A stretch of 64,000 nucleotides of DNA. Source: Mycolicibacterium sp. TY81. Its GTDB lineage: Bacteria > Actinomycetota > Actinomycetes > Mycobacteriales > Mycobacteriaceae. Each line of letters begins with the position of its first letter. The first letter of the stretch is position 1. The notes below the pieces were generated by a model, which did no database searches, was not told the origin of the DNA, and saw only the letters and a list, made by a program, of their open reading frames with translations. A program made the position numbers and the translations under genes. Location: the NCBI RefSeq assembly GCF_018326285.1, contig NZ_AP023362.1, forward strand, positions 5,208,001 through 5,272,000. Reading direction: 5' to 3'. Below are positions 44,558 through 53,470 of the stretch, piece by piece.

Positions 44558-45300
44558 GCTACCTGGGTTACCGCGGTGACGACGCGGACACACCGTTCGG
44601 CAGGTTCTTCAATCCGGAGATGGCGGCGCTGCCACGCCATGTGGTGGAGGCGCTCGAGCACGGGCCGCAGGCCGGCCCGGTGCTGCCGGACTTCGACGAA
44701 CCGCTCGCCGCCGACGGTTATCAGCAGACCGAGAACGGCTACGGCACCCTGTCGGACGGCGGGTACACCGTTGCCGTGCGCACCGACATGCCGGGCGTGA
44801 CGCCGCAGATGTGGGACTGGTGGTTCGGCTGGCACGGCTGCGACGCGCGCCGCTACAAGCTGTGGCATCCGCGGGCGCATGTATCGGCGCAGTGGCGCGA
44901 CGGCCGTGACGACGTGGCCTATGTCGGTCGGACCTCGCTGGTCGAGGAGTATCTCGGCTCGGCGCTCAGTTCGGTGGCGATCCAGTTCGTCGACCCCGAG
45001 TCACAAGGGCACGCGGGGCTGGCCATCGTCGCCCGCCTCGGCTCGCCGGACATCCCGGTCGACATCGGTTGGCTTGTTCATCAGGTGCGGCCGACACCCG
45101 ACGGCGCCGAGATGCGCTCCCGATTCTGGATGGGCGGGCAGCACGTCAGCTTCCGTGCCGGTAAGTCGTTGGCGGACCATGCTTTTCGGGTTCTTGCCGC
45201 GCGTCAGCTGCCGCACCCGCAGGATCTGCTGGTGCACTGCGCGCAGGAGATGAACCACCTGGCCGGCTTCTTGCCGGAGCTCCACGCGCAGTTCGGTTAG
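44554..45300 (+). CDS. DAPG hydrolase (PhlG)-like enzyme
   Basis: A 248-residue protein resembling 2,4-diacetylphloroglucinol hydrolase, a Zn-dependent C-C bond hydrolase. The stretch MWDWWFGWHGCDARRYKLWHP and the HxxxE pair in HCAQEMNHL match the zinc-ligand arrangement of PhlG (His, Glu, His, Glu). Further candidate ligands are the histidine in HPRAH and a glutamate in SLVEEYLG. PhlG removes an acetyl group from an acylated phloroglucinol ring; the true substrate here is probably another acylated phenol. Coupled by ATGA overlap to the FAD oxidase. Confidence 0.72.
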   Translation: MSYLGYRGDDADTPFGRFFNPEMAALPRHVVEALEHGPQAGPVLPDFDEPLAADGYQQTENGYGTLSDGGYTVAVRTDMPGVTPQMWDWWFGWHGCDARRYKLWHPRAHVSAQWRDGRDDVAYVGRTSLVEEYLGSALSSVAIQFVDPESQGHAGLAIVARLGSPDIPVDIGWLVHQVRPTPDGAEMRSRFWMGGQHVSFRAGKSLADHAFRVLAARQLPHPQDLLVHCAQEMNHLAGFLPELHAQFG

Positions 45301-45351
45301 CCCGCGAGCGAGGAGTCTCCGCAGTCCGAGTGGCTGACGCCACTCTCGATT

Positions 45352-45391
45352 AACTATCACTTAGGCTACGATCGTGGAATGAATGATAGTT
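45352..45391. promoter_or_regulatory. Inverted repeat and leaderless-type promoter of the hydrolase operon
   Basis: AACTATCA (45352-45359) and TGATAGTT (45384-45391) are perfect 8-base inverted repeats around the start codon at 45379. Between them TACGAT (45367-45372) is a good -10 box placed so that transcription would start on the A of the ATG. The dyad could be the operator of the PaaX-type regulator encoded three genes on. Confidence 0.5.
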
Positions 45392-46449
45392 CTGCCATCG
45401 GTCGTCACCGTCCTGCCTGGGTGCGTCGCACGCTGATCGCATGGGGTTGTGTCGTCGCGGTCGTGGTTCCGGCGGGCGGCTGGGTGCTGTACGCCAACGA
45501 CTTCGCCATTCGCGAGCAGCGCGTCACCATCCCTGCGCCGGCGCAGCCCCTTGACGGTGTGCTGGCCCTGCCCAAGACGGGGAAGGGACCGTTCGGCCTG
45601 GTGGTGTTCGTGCACGGCGACGGGCCCGCCGATGCCAGCCGCGACGCGTTCTACCGGCCCATCTGGGAGTCCTTCGCCGAGGCCGGCTATGCGTCGTTGT
45701 CGTGGAACAAGCCCGGCGTCGACGGCGCGCCCGGCAACTGGCTGAACCAGAGCCTGGCCGACCGGGCCGACGAGACGAGCGCCGCGATCGACTGGGCCCG
45801 CACCCGGGCCGACATCGATCCGCACCGCATCGGCATCTGGGCCATCAGTCAGGGCGGCTGGGTGGCGCCCGAGGTGGCAGTGCGCAAACCCGACCTGCAG
45901 TTCATGATTCTCGTTGGGCCGGCGATCAATTGGATGCGGCAGGGTGAGTACAACCTGCGGGCCGAGCTGCGGGCACGCGCGGCGCCGCAGTCGGAACTGG
46001 CAGCGGCCCTGGCCCGACGGGAGCGGACGAATCAGCTGCTGCGCAATGGCGCGACCTATCACGAGTACCGCATGGCGGACATCGACGCGTCGCCGATGTC
46101 CGCGGACCGCTGGGGATTCGTCGCGCGAAACTACCGTGCGGACGTCAGCGCGACGTTGCCGCGTCTCGCGGTCCCGGTGCTGCTGGAGCTCGGCGAGGAC
46201 GACCGGAACGTCGACGTGGCCGAAACCGAACGCGTCTATCGCGCGCTGGTGCGACCCGATCTGCTCACGGTCCAGACCTATCCCCACGCTTCGCACAGCC
46301 TCGCCAAGGAGGACCTGGAAAGCAATCCTGACAGCGTAAAAGCCTATGTGATAGGAACTTTCGCGCCCCGGCAGATCTATGCGCCCAGCTACCTCGACAA
46401 TCTGCGGCGCTACGTTCAGGAACTGCCCGCCGCCAAGGAGGCCCGATGA
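45379..46449 (+). CDS. Membrane-anchored alpha/beta hydrolase
   Basis: A 356-residue hydrolase with an N-terminal transmembrane helix (about 17-38). It carries the oxyanion motif FVHGDGPAD, nucleophile serine in WAISQGGW, acid in ELGEDDRNVD, and histidine in PHASHSL. The catalytic domain should face outside. Likely an esterase or acyl-hydrolase. There is probably no ribosome site because the transcript appears leaderless. Its stop overlaps the next gene (ATGA). First of the operon hydrolase, saccharopine-dehydrogenase-like, PaaX. Confidence 0.82.
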   Translation: MNDSSAIGRHRPAWVRRTLIAWGCVVAVVVPAGGWVLYANDFAIREQRVTIPAPAQPLDGVLALPKTGKGPFGLVVFVHGDGPADASRDAFYRPIWESFAEAGYASLSWNKPGVDGAPGNWLNQSLADRADETSAAIDWARTRADIDPHRIGIWAISQGGWVAPEVAVRKPDLQFMILVGPAINWMRQGEYNLRAELRARAAPQSELAAALARRERTNQLLRNGATYHEYRMADIDASPMSADRWGFVARNYRADVSATLPRLAVPVLLELGEDDRNVDVAETERVYRALVRPDLLTVQTYPHASHSLAKEDLESNPDSVKAYVIGTFAPRQIYAPSYLDNLRRYVQELPAAKEAR

Positions 46450-47657
46450 GGATCCTCGCGTTGGGTGGCCCCGGCGCGATGGGTGCCGTAGCTGTCCGGC
46501 TCGCCGCGCGGCTGCCCGGGGTCGACGAGATCGTCATCGCCGACCGGGACGGTGCCGCCGCACACCGCCTGTGCGGACAACTCGCCGAGGCGCCGGTGCG
46601 GGTCAGTGCCGCCCAGGTTGACGTCACGGATGAGGTGGCCCTGTGCCGGCTCCTGGACCAGGCGGATCTCGTCGTCAACACCGTCGGGCCGTACTACCGC
46701 TTCGGAGTCCCGGTGCTGCGCGCCGCGATCGCGACGGGCACGCACTACGTCGACATCTGCGACGACTGGGAACCGACGGTGCAGATGCTCGAACTCGACG
46801 AAACCGCCCGTGCCGCAGACGTTTGCGCTGTCATCGGAATGGGGGCCAGCCCGGGTGTGAGCAACCTGCTCGTCGCCACGGCGGCCGCCGAACTCGACAC
46901 GGTGCGCGACGCCTACACCGCATGGCCGGTCGACGTGTCCGGGACGGGCGGCGATGGGGGCGAGGTGCTGTTGGGCCCAGACGGCCGGCCGTCGGCCGCG
47001 GCCGTGCACTGGATGCTGCAGAGCAGCGGCAAAATCTGCACCGTCCGGGGTGGACAGCTGACGTTCGAGCGTCCGCTGCGCGCGGTCGGGTTGACCCTGC
47101 CGGGTGGCCGTCGCGGCACCGCGTACACGGTGGGCCATCCCGAGCCCATCACGTTGCGGCGCACGCTCGGACTCACCGGCGAGGCCGTCAACCTCATGGT
47201 GATGCGGCCGCAGACCCTGGCCTACCTCGATGTGCTGCGTCGCGACACCGACCGGCGCCGACTGACCCACGAGACGGCAGCACTGCAGTTCGCGAAACCG
47301 AACCTGTTGCACTACTTACGATCTGTGCCGTTGTCGTGGCGAAGCAAAGGTCCGGGCACGCTACCGCCGTTCTTCGCCGCGGTGTCCGGCACCCGCGCCG
47401 GACGCGACCGCACGGTGCTGACCCACCTCGACCTGTCCGGGAGCGCGGCTGGATTGTTCGGGGACATGGCCCGGGCCACGGGCATCCCGCTGGTGTTGGG
47501 GCTGGCGCAGATCGTCGACGGCACCGCGCGGCGCCCGGGAGTGCACCCGCCCGACGCCGTCATCGACGCGCCGCGATTCTTCGCCGACCTGGCTAACCAA
47601 CTCGATCAGCCCGACGGCCGGCCGCTCGTCATCGTCGAACAGGACGAGCGTGCCTAG
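46446..47657 (+). CDS. Saccharopine dehydrogenase-like NADP-binding protein
   Basis: A 403-residue oxidoreductase-fold protein. The Rossmann motif GGPGAMGAVAVRLAAR is at the N-terminus, and VVNTVGPYYRFGVPVLRAAIATGTHYVDICDDWE is the hallmark of the saccharopine dehydrogenase/trans-acting enoyl reductase family, followed by IGMGASPGVSNLL. Mycobacterial relatives act as trans enoyl reductases in lipid synthesis or as unknown reductases. Coupled to the hydrolase upstream and followed by the PaaX regulator after 46 bases. Confidence 0.82.
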   Translation: MRILALGGPGAMGAVAVRLAARLPGVDEIVIADRDGAAAHRLCGQLAEAPVRVSAAQVDVTDEVALCRLLDQADLVVNTVGPYYRFGVPVLRAAIATGTHYVDICDDWEPTVQMLELDETARAADVCAVIGMGASPGVSNLLVATAAAELDTVRDAYTAWPVDVSGTGGDGGEVLLGPDGRPSAAAVHWMLQSSGKICTVRGGQLTFERPLRAVGLTLPGGRRGTAYTVGHPEPITLRRTLGLTGEAVNLMVMRPQTLAYLDVLRRDTDRRRLTHETAALQFAKPNLLHYLRSVPLSWRSKGPGTLPPFFAAVSGTRAGRDRTVLTHLDLSGSAAGLFGDMARATGIPLVLGLAQIVDGTARRPGVHPPDAVIDAPRFFADLANQLDQPDGRPLVIVEQDERA

Positions 47658-47703
47658 ACTTGGGTGCCCCGCGCGTCGTACCGCCGGCACAAGGAGCTGA
47701 CCG

Positions 47704-48579
47704 TTGGACGCACCCATCGAAGTGCCGACCCGCACTCTCGTCGAGAGCATGCTGCGGGACGACGCCACCATCGACGCCGGTGCGCTGTACGACGTCGCGG
47801 GCGAACTCGGGATGACGGACCAGCAGGTGCGGTTGTGCATCAAGCGACTGGTCGCCGACGGGCAGTTCGTCCAAGACGGACGCGGGCGGAAAGCGGTGCT
47901 GCGGGCGACCGATGAGCTGCGCAGCAGCATCACCCCGGACCTCGACTACCTCCGGCTCATGTACGCCCAGGACCGGGGCGACGCCCCGTGGGACGGGCGC
48001 TGGCACGTCGTGGCGTTCGCCGTTCCGGAGTCGATCCGGTCGGCGCGTGACGCCATGCGTGACGCGATCGTGCGCCTCGGTGGCGCCGCGATTCAAGGTG
48101 GTCTGTACGTCTCCCCGAACGACTGGGACAGCGAGATAGCTGCCGCGGCAGAACAATTGGCGATCACCGATCACGTCACCACGCTCACGACCGCGGATTT
48201 GGCCGTCGGAGGCACCGATGAGCCGCGAGCCGTCGCGGGCCTCCTGTGGCCCCTGGACGACATCGCCGAACGTCACCGGCGACTGCTCTCCGTCGCCGAA
48301 CGCGCACTGTCCGCCTTGCCGGGCGCCGCCCCGACCGCGCAGCTCACCACTGCCATCGAGCTGGCCGCCGAATTCAGTCGCGCGCTCGAGCCCGACCCGC
48401 TGCTGCCGCCAGAGTTGTTGCCACAGCCGTGGATCGGCGTCGCAGCCCGCGCGAAGGTCGCGGAATGCTGGGCAGAACTGCTCAAAAGCGATGCCCCGCA
48501 ACGCATCAAGCTGTTTCAGTGGTACTCGGAAGTGGTGTCCGAAGTCGCGGCGCGCAGCAGTTCCGCCGCCTCCGTCTGA
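47704..48579 (+). CDS. PaaX-family transcriptional regulator
   Basis: A 291-residue regulator with three parts: an N-terminal winged helix (about 10-70, LGMTDQQVRLCIKRLVADGQFVQDGRGR), a central Cas2-like ferredoxin domain (about 95-175, WHVVAFAVPE) and a C-terminal helical domain (about 190-285). PaaX proteins repress aromatic-acid catabolic operons and are released by CoA thioesters. It probably controls its own operon and perhaps the oxidase/DAPG-hydrolase genes upstream. TTG at 47704 is also possible as start codon in context. Its 3' end overlaps the convergent ankyrin gene by 64 bases. Confidence 0.83.
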   Translation: MDAPIEVPTRTLVESMLRDDATIDAGALYDVAGELGMTDQQVRLCIKRLVADGQFVQDGRGRKAVLRATDELRSSITPDLDYLRLMYAQDRGDAPWDGRWHVVAFAVPESIRSARDAMRDAIVRLGGAAIQGGLYVSPNDWDSEIAAAAEQLAITDHVTTLTTADLAVGGTDEPRAVAGLLWPLDDIAERHRRLLSVAERALSALPGAAPTAQLTTAIELAAEFSRALEPDPLLPPELLPQPWIGVAARAKVAECWAELLKSDAPQRIKLFQWYSEVVSEVAARSSSAASV

Positions 48580-49019
48580 TAGGCGTGCTCGGCCCACTGC
48601 AACGGCGTCGAGCCGAACCGTCCGTCGGTGATGGACGGTTCGGCGCCCGCCTCCAGCAGCCGCCGGATCAGCGACAGATCGCCCTCCCACGCGGCGTGGT
48701 GCAGCGGCGTCGCGCCCTCATCGTCACGGGCGTTGGGATCATCCGGAAAGGTCGGCGCGACGAGTTCGACGCCCGACACGTCGATGCCGTGCCGGGCGAG
48801 CAGGTCGAGACGATCACGGAACCCGTGCTCGGCGGCCCAGCGAATCTGCCGCTGCCACAGCTGCTCTCGGGTCTCCATCGCCTCGCCCAGCCGTCGCTCC
48901 CACGGGCTGGGCCCGGCGTCGGCGAGACCGTGGGCGAACAGCAGCTCCAGGTGCGAATCGTCCGGGCGGAACATCCGGTTGTAGAGCGTCTGCTGATCAA
49001 GCGGATGGGCCCCGCGGCG
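48516..49019 (-). pseudogene. Ankyrin-repeat protein, 3' part cut off by IS insertion
   Basis: Encodes the C-terminal 167 residues of an ankyrin-repeat protein. DDEGATPLHHAAWEGDLSLIRRLLEAGAEPSI followed by FGSTPLQWAEH are canonical repeats. The open frame continues into the IS up to 49151, but the first residues come from IS sequence. Removing the IS (49029-50491) and one 9-bp duplication joins this part in frame with 50501-51154, giving an intact protein of about 388 residues. Without its own start the fragment is probably silent. Confidence 0.88.
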
Positions 49020-49028
49020 CAGGAGCAG
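49020..49028. repeat. Target-site duplication, left copy
   Basis: CAGGAGCAG, repeated exactly at 50492-50500 on the other side of the IS. Nine bases is within the range for the IS256 family. Confidence 0.88.
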
Positions 49029-50491
49029 GGCTAAGTCCCCTGGGGTGGTGGGAATTCGGGGACGGGGCTGAGGTGGGCGGAGATGTTCAGGCCGTGTCGG
49101 TGCCGGTGTTGGGGTGGGCCATCGCGTAGTGGTCAGTGAGTTACGTACCAAAGTGACTCACCGAAGGAAACCGCGCGATGACCCTTGACCATTCTGCCCT
49201 GCTCGCTCAGCTCGATGCACTGAAGTCCGCTGACTCGGGTGCGGTGTTCGCCGAGTTGATCCGTTCCGGGTTGCAGCAGCTCATCGAGGCCGAGGCCACC
49301 GCGGCGATCGGCGCGGGCCGTTACGAACGCAGCGACGGCCGCACGGTGCACCGCAACGGGCACCGCCCCAAGACCGTCTCCACGACCGCCGGGGACATCG
49401 AGGTGCAGATCCCCAAGCTACGGGCGGGATCGTTCTTCCCGTCGCTGCTGGAACCCCGCCGGCGTATCGACAAGGCGCTGCACGCGGTCATCATGGAGGC
49501 CTACGTGCACGGGGTGTCCACCCGCAGCGTCGATGACCTGGTGACGGCGATGGGCGTGCAGACCGGGGTGTCCAAGTCGGAGGTGTCGCGGATCTGCGCC
49601 GGCCTGGACCGCGAGATCACAGCGTTTCGGGAACGCTCGCTGACCCACACCAGCTTCCCCTACGTGTTCTGCGATGCCACCTTCTGCAAGGTCCGCGTGG
49701 GGGGGCGCACGTGGTCTCCCAGGCCCTGGTGGTCGCGACCGGCGTGTCGATCGACGGCACCCGTGAGGTGCTGGGCACCGCGGTCGGTGACAGCGAGTCG
49801 TTCGAGTTCTGGCGCGAGTTCCTCGCCTCGCTTAAGGCGCGCGGCCTATCGGGGGGTGCACCTGGTCATCTCCGATGCGCACGCTGGGTTGAAAGTCGCT
49901 GTGGCACAGCAGTTCACGAACTCATCGTGGCAGCGGTGCCGGGTGCATTTCATGCGGAACCTGCATACCGCGGTATCGGCCAAACACGCCCCGGCGGTTA
50001 CCGCGGCGGTCAAGACCATCTTCGCTCACACCGAACCCGACGAGGTCGCCGCGCAGTGGGACCGGGTCGCCGACACCCTGGCCGCGTCGTTCCCGAAGGT
50101 GGCCGCGATGATGGGCGAGGCCAAGACCGACGTGTTGGCGTTCACTGCGTTCCCGAAGGCGCATTGGCAGAAGATCTGGTCGAATAATCCGATAGAGCGT
50201 CTGAATAAAGAGATCAAGCGTCGGGCCGATGTCGTGGAGATCTTCCCCAATCCGGCGGCGTTCCTTCGCCTGGCCACCGCGGTGGTCATCGAATCCCACG
50301 ACGAGTGGCAGGTCACCCGCCGCTACCTCTCCGATGTCTCCATGGACGAACTACGCGCCGTGATCGCCGCCAAACACGCCGCGGCAGCACTTGCCAAACA
50401 ACACCAAATCGCCTAGCGTTCACCATGACTCGTTGATCACAACGCGTGAACCACGCCAGATCCGAAGTCCACCACTCCCCGGGACGCTATC
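49029..50491 (+). mobile_element. IS256-family insertion sequence (1,463 bp)
   Basis: The element is defined by the 9-bp duplication on both sides and imperfect terminal inverted repeats of about 30 bases. The left end starts GGCTAAGTCCC (49029) and the right end, read inwards, GATAGCGTCCC (from 50491); both then share GTGGTGG and TTCGG with a one-base offset. It carries one transposase gene and nothing else. A short dyad GTGAGT/ACTCAC precedes the transposase. It interrupts an ankyrin-repeat gene in the opposite orientation. The clean duplication indicates direct, relatively recent transposition. Confidence 0.9.
49178..50416 (+). pseudogene. IS256-family (Mutator) transposase with compensating frameshifts
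   Basis: A 412-codon frame related to mycobacterial IS256/IS1081-group transposases. Catalytic DDE residues are the aspartate in FCDATFCK, the aspartate in VISDAHAG and the glutamate in IERLNKEIKR. Between about residues 175 and 228 the open frame gives an Arg/Ser/Pro-rich nonsense stretch, whereas another frame over the same DNA (49711 onward) reads SQALVVATGVSIDGTREVLG, the expected family sequence. The shifts fall in a run of seven G (49699-49705) and a run of six G (near 49852-49857) and cancel out. Either two sequencing errors in G-runs or a damaged transposase. Confidence 0.85.
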
Positions 50492-50500
50492 CAGGAGCAG
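50492..50500. repeat. Target-site duplication, right copy
   Basis: CAGGAGCAG, identical to 49020-49028. It is part of the codons for Leu-Leu-Leu of the interrupted ankyrin gene. Confidence 0.88.
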
Positions 50501-51154
50501 CGTCGCGAGCTCGGTGGCATGCGGATGCCGGGGCTGCCGTCGCGGCCCTTGCTCGCCTTCGCCGAACACCCCTGTCAACAGCGTGAACGGCGTCGACATG
50601 CCGCACCACAGGTAACCGCCGTTCGGATCGGCTCCGGCGTCGAGCAGGAGCGTCGCGGCGGCCAGGACGTCATTTATGCTGCGGCCCAAGGGAATCCGCG
50701 AGTAGCAGAGGTACATCATGGGCACCCAGCCGAACGGACCGCCGCCGGTGCCGGCCAGTGTCGGGCGACGGGCGAGATGCTCCGCGAGCGCGACCGGATC
50801 ACTGGCCGCGGCCGCGGCCCAGACACTGCGGGAAACCACATCAGGTTCGGCGGCGAGCAGCTCGACAGCGGACTGCCGGCGCGGCGGGGCGTCGGATTCG
50901 TCGTACCGCAACACCGCCCACGAACAGAACCGGTCAGCGGGGTCGAGGGCGTTTTCGTCGACGGCGCCCGGGTCGACGCTCAGATCCGCGGCCAGCCGCA
51001 GGTAGTGCACCAGTGCGGGCCAGCCGGTGAAGCCATACCGACGGGCGACGGCGAGCTGGGCGGCGTGTAGCGCGATGCCGTTCGCCCGCTGCAGCGTGCG
51101 TGCTTCGACGCGCAGTTTGTCCAGGGACGGATTGGTGGGCAGTGTGCTGGCCAT
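50501..51154 (-). pseudogene. Ankyrin-repeat protein, 5' part cut off by IS insertion
   Basis: Carries the start of the interrupted gene: ATG 51154 with GGAGG six bases upstream, an N-terminal helical region (LDKLRVEARTLQRANGIALHAAQLAVARRYGFTGWPALVHYLR, the form common in ankyrin proteins of actinobacteria), then degenerate ankyrin repeats and LLLDAGADPNGG. After the IS junction the frame continues 24 codons into the element and stops at 50420. The truncated product (about 221 native residues) could still be made. Confidence 0.87.
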
Positions 51155-51312
51155 GACGGCCTCCTCTCATGCGCCCGCGTCCGCGAATCGGGCCGAGAAG
51201 AGGTCGGTCACAAGGTGAAGCAATCAGCAGGGAGGCTGAGCCTCTTCGAGCGGACGTCGGGCGGTCCTGCGCGCCCGACCTCACGCTATCACCGAGCCCG
51301 CCCACCGGGTGT

Positions 51313-51357
51313 TTTGTGCACGATTTTCCGCGCCTACCGCGGAAAATCGTGCACAAA
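51313..51357 (-). terminator. Long hairpin terminator after ilvD
   Basis: A perfect 20-bp stem (arms 51313-51332 and 51338-51357) around a 5-base loop. It lies just beyond the ilvD stop (51364) in the leftward direction and is followed by AAAACACC on that strand. The rest of the 209-base gap between ilvD and the ankyrin gene shows no gene. Confidence 0.8.
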
Positions 51358-51363
51358 TCCCGG

Positions 51364-53064
51364 CTAGGTGCAGACGGCGCCGACGGCGGCGGACTGGACC
51401 AGCTTGGTGTACTTGGCCAGCACGCCAGTCTTGTAGCGCGGCGGCAGCGGCTCGAAACCTTCACGGCGCGAAGCCAATTCGGCCTCGTCGACGAGCAGGT
51501 CCAGCTTGCCGTTGGCGACGTCGAGGCGGATGCGGTCACCGTCGCGCACGAACGCGATGGGGCCGCCGTCGACGGCCTCCGGCGCGATGTGCCCGACGCA
51601 CAGGCCCGTCGTCCCACCCGAGAAGCGGCCGTCGGTCATCAGCAGCACGTCCTTGCCCAGGCCGGCGCCCTTGATGGCGCCGGTGATGGCCAGCATCTCG
51701 CGCATACCCGGGCCGCCCTTGGGGCCCTCATAGCGGATGACGACGACGTCGCCGTGCGTGATGGTGCCGTCCTCCAGCGCGTCGAGGGCGGCCCGCTCGC
51801 GCTCGAAAACCCTTGCGGTGCCCTCGAAAACGTCGGACTCGAAGCCGGCCGACTTCACGACGGCGCCCTCGGGGGCCAGCGAGCCGTGCAGGATGGTGAT
51901 GCCGCCCGTCGGGTGGATCGGGTTGTTCATCGCGCGCAGCACCTTGCCGTCCGGGTCGGGCGGCGCGATGTGGGCGAGGTTCTCGGCCATGGTCTTGCCG
52001 GTGACGGTGAGGCAATCACCGTGCAGCAGACCGGCATCCAGCAGGGCGCGCATGACGACGGGCACGCCGCCGATCTCGTCGACGTCCTTCATCACGTGGC
52101 GGCCGAAGGGTTTCACGTCGGCCAGGTGCGGCACCTTGTTGCCGATGCGGGTGAAGTCGGCGAGGGTCAGTTCGACCTCGGCCTCGCGGGCGATGGCCAG
52201 CAGGTGCAGCACCGCGTTGGTGGAGCCGCCGAACGCCATGACGACGGCGATGGCGTTCTCGAACGCCTCCTTGGTCAGGATGTCGCGCGCGGTGATGCCG
52301 CGGCGCAGCATCTCGACGACGGCCTCGCCGGACTTGCGGGCGAACTCGTCGCGGCGCTTGTCGATGGCGACGGGAGAAGCGCTGCCCGGCAACGACATAC
52401 CGAGGGCCTCGGCCGCCGACGCCATGGTGTTGGCGGTGTACATACCGCCACAGGCGCCCTCGCCCGGACAGATGGCGCGTTCGATGATGTCGACGTCCTC
52501 GCGGGACATCAGCCCGCGGGCGCACGCACCGACCGCCTCGAAGGCGTCGATGATGGTGACTTCCTTCTCGGTGCCGTCGGTCAGCTTCGCGACGCCCGGC
52601 ATGATCGAGCCGTTGTAGAAGAAGACGCTCGCGAGATTCAGCCGGGCGGCCGCCATCAGCATGCCGGGGATCGACTTGTCGCAACCGGCGAGCAGCACCG
52701 AGCCGTCCAGGCGCTCGGCCTGCATGACCGTCTCGACGCTGTCGGCGATGACCTCGCGCGACACCAGCGAGAAGTGCATGCCCTCATGGCCCATCGAGAT
52801 GCCGTCGGAGACGGAGATGGTGCCGAACTCCAGCGGGTAACCGCCGGCGGCGTGCACGCCCTCCTTGACCGACTGCGCCAGCCGCTGCAGCGACATGTTG
52901 CAGGGGGTGATCTCGTTCCACGACGACCCGACGCCGATCTGCGGCTTGCCCCAGTCGTCGTCACCCATGCCTACCGCGCGCAGCATGCCGCGGGCTGCGG
53001 TTTTCTCGAGACCGTCGGTGACGTCGCGACTGCGGGGCTTGATATCGGGCTGATCAGCAGACAT
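51364..53064 (-). CDS. ilvD: Dihydroxy-acid dehydratase IlvD
   Basis: A 566-residue Fe-S enzyme that converts 2,3-dihydroxy acids to 2-keto acids in valine, leucine and isoleucine synthesis. Cluster cysteines are visible in [18 protein letters not shown] and [13 protein letters not shown], and the C-terminal active-site motif is [13 protein letters not shown] 53064 ([15 protein letters not shown]) is chosen; a longer frame adds 13 unconserved residues. Divergent from the copper regulator with 75 bases between starts, as Rv0189c is from Rv0190. It is an essential, oxidant- and metal-sensitive enzyme. Confidence 0.95.
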   Translation of the reverse strand: MSADQPDIKPRSRDVTDGLEKTAARGMLRAVGMGDDDWGKPQIGVGSSWNEITPCNMSLQRLAQSVKEGVHAAGGYPLEFGTISVSDGISMGHEGMHFSLVSREVIADSVETVMQAERLDGSVLLAGCDKSIPGMLMAAARLNLASVFFYNGSIMPGVAKLTDGTEKEVTIIDAFEAVGACARGLMSREDVDIIERAICPGEGACGGMYTANTMASAAEALGMSLPGSASPVAIDKRRDEFARKSGEAVVEMLRRGITARDILTKEAFENAIAVVMAFGGSTNAVLHLLAIAREAEVELTLADFTRIGNKVPHLADVKPFGRHVMKDVDEIGGVPVVMRALLDAGLLHGDCLTVTGKTMAENLAHIAPPDPDGKVLRAMNNPIHPTGGITILHGSLAPEGAVVKSAGFESDVFEGTARVFERERAALDALEDGTITHGDVVVIRYEGPKGGPGMREMLAITGAIKGAGLGKDVLLMTDGRFSGGTTGLCVGHIAPEAVDGGPIAFVRDGDRIRLDVANGKLDLLVDEAELASRREGFEPLPPRYKTGVLAKYTKLVQSAAVGAVCT

Positions 53065-53106
53065 GCAGGTAAGTATGCCCGCCGCCACCAAGCGAAATTG
53101 CATTGG

Positions 53107-53133
53107 ATACCCCTAAGGGGTATGCGGTACGCT
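53107..53133. promoter_or_regulatory. RicR/CsoR-type operator and leaderless promoter
   Basis: ATACCCC (53107-53113)-TAA-GGGGTAT (53117-53123) is a perfect 7-bp dyad of the kind bound by mycobacterial RicR. Just downstream TACGCT (53128-53133) is a -10 box located so that transcription would begin on the A of the regulator's ATG (53140). Binding would block this promoter until copper is present. The site also lies 43 bases upstream of the divergent ilvD start. Confidence 0.75.
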
Positions 53134-53139
53134 GGGGTT

Positions 53140-53469
53140 ATGACGGCAGACGAGTCGGACGTTGCGGTGGCGGGTCACCCTGAGGCCCAACACGGCTATT
53201 CGCCGAACAAGGACAACTACGCCAAGCGGCTGCGGCGCGTCGAGGGACAGGTCCGCGGCATCGCCAAGATGATCGACGAGGACAAGTACTGCATCGATGT
53301 GTTGACGCAGATCAGCGCGGTGAACAGCGCGCTGCAGTCGGTCGCGCTGGCGCTGCTCGATGAGCACCTGGGGCACTGCGTGAGCCACGCGGTGGCTGTC
53401 GGCGGCGACGAGGCCGAGCAGAAGCTGGCCGAGGCCTCCGCGGCGATCGCGCGGCTCGTCCGGTCCTGA
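53140..53469 (+). CDS. ricR: Copper-sensing repressor of the CsoR/RicR family (Rv0190-like)
   Basis: A 109-residue all-helical repressor. RRVEGQVRGIAKMIDEDKYCIDVLTQISAVNSALQ is the CsoR DNA-binding/Cu signature. The Cu(I) ligands should be Cys in DKYC, His in DEHLGHCVSH and the following Cys, matching the Cys-His-Cys set. The length and the divergent position to ilvD correspond to M. tuberculosis RicR (Rv0190), which represses itself and copper-defence genes such as mymT. The longer frame reaching back to 51169 is antisense to ilvD. Confidence 0.9.
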   Translation: MTADESDVAVAGHPEAQHGYSPNKDNYAKRLRRVEGQVRGIAKMIDEDKYCIDVLTQISAVNSALQSVALALLDEHLGHCVSHAVAVGGDEAEQKLAEASAAIARLVRS

Positions 53470-53470
53470 C

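Noticed and set aside
43217..45300. Possible assignment of the FAD oxidase/hydrolase pair as an antibiotic biosynthesis cluster
   Set aside because: No polyketide synthase or other scaffold-building enzyme is nearby; catabolism or detoxification fits better.
51169..53469. 766-codon open frame on the plus strand reaching into ricR
   Set aside because: Most of it is antisense to ilvD. Only the last 109 codons from ATG 53140 are a real gene.
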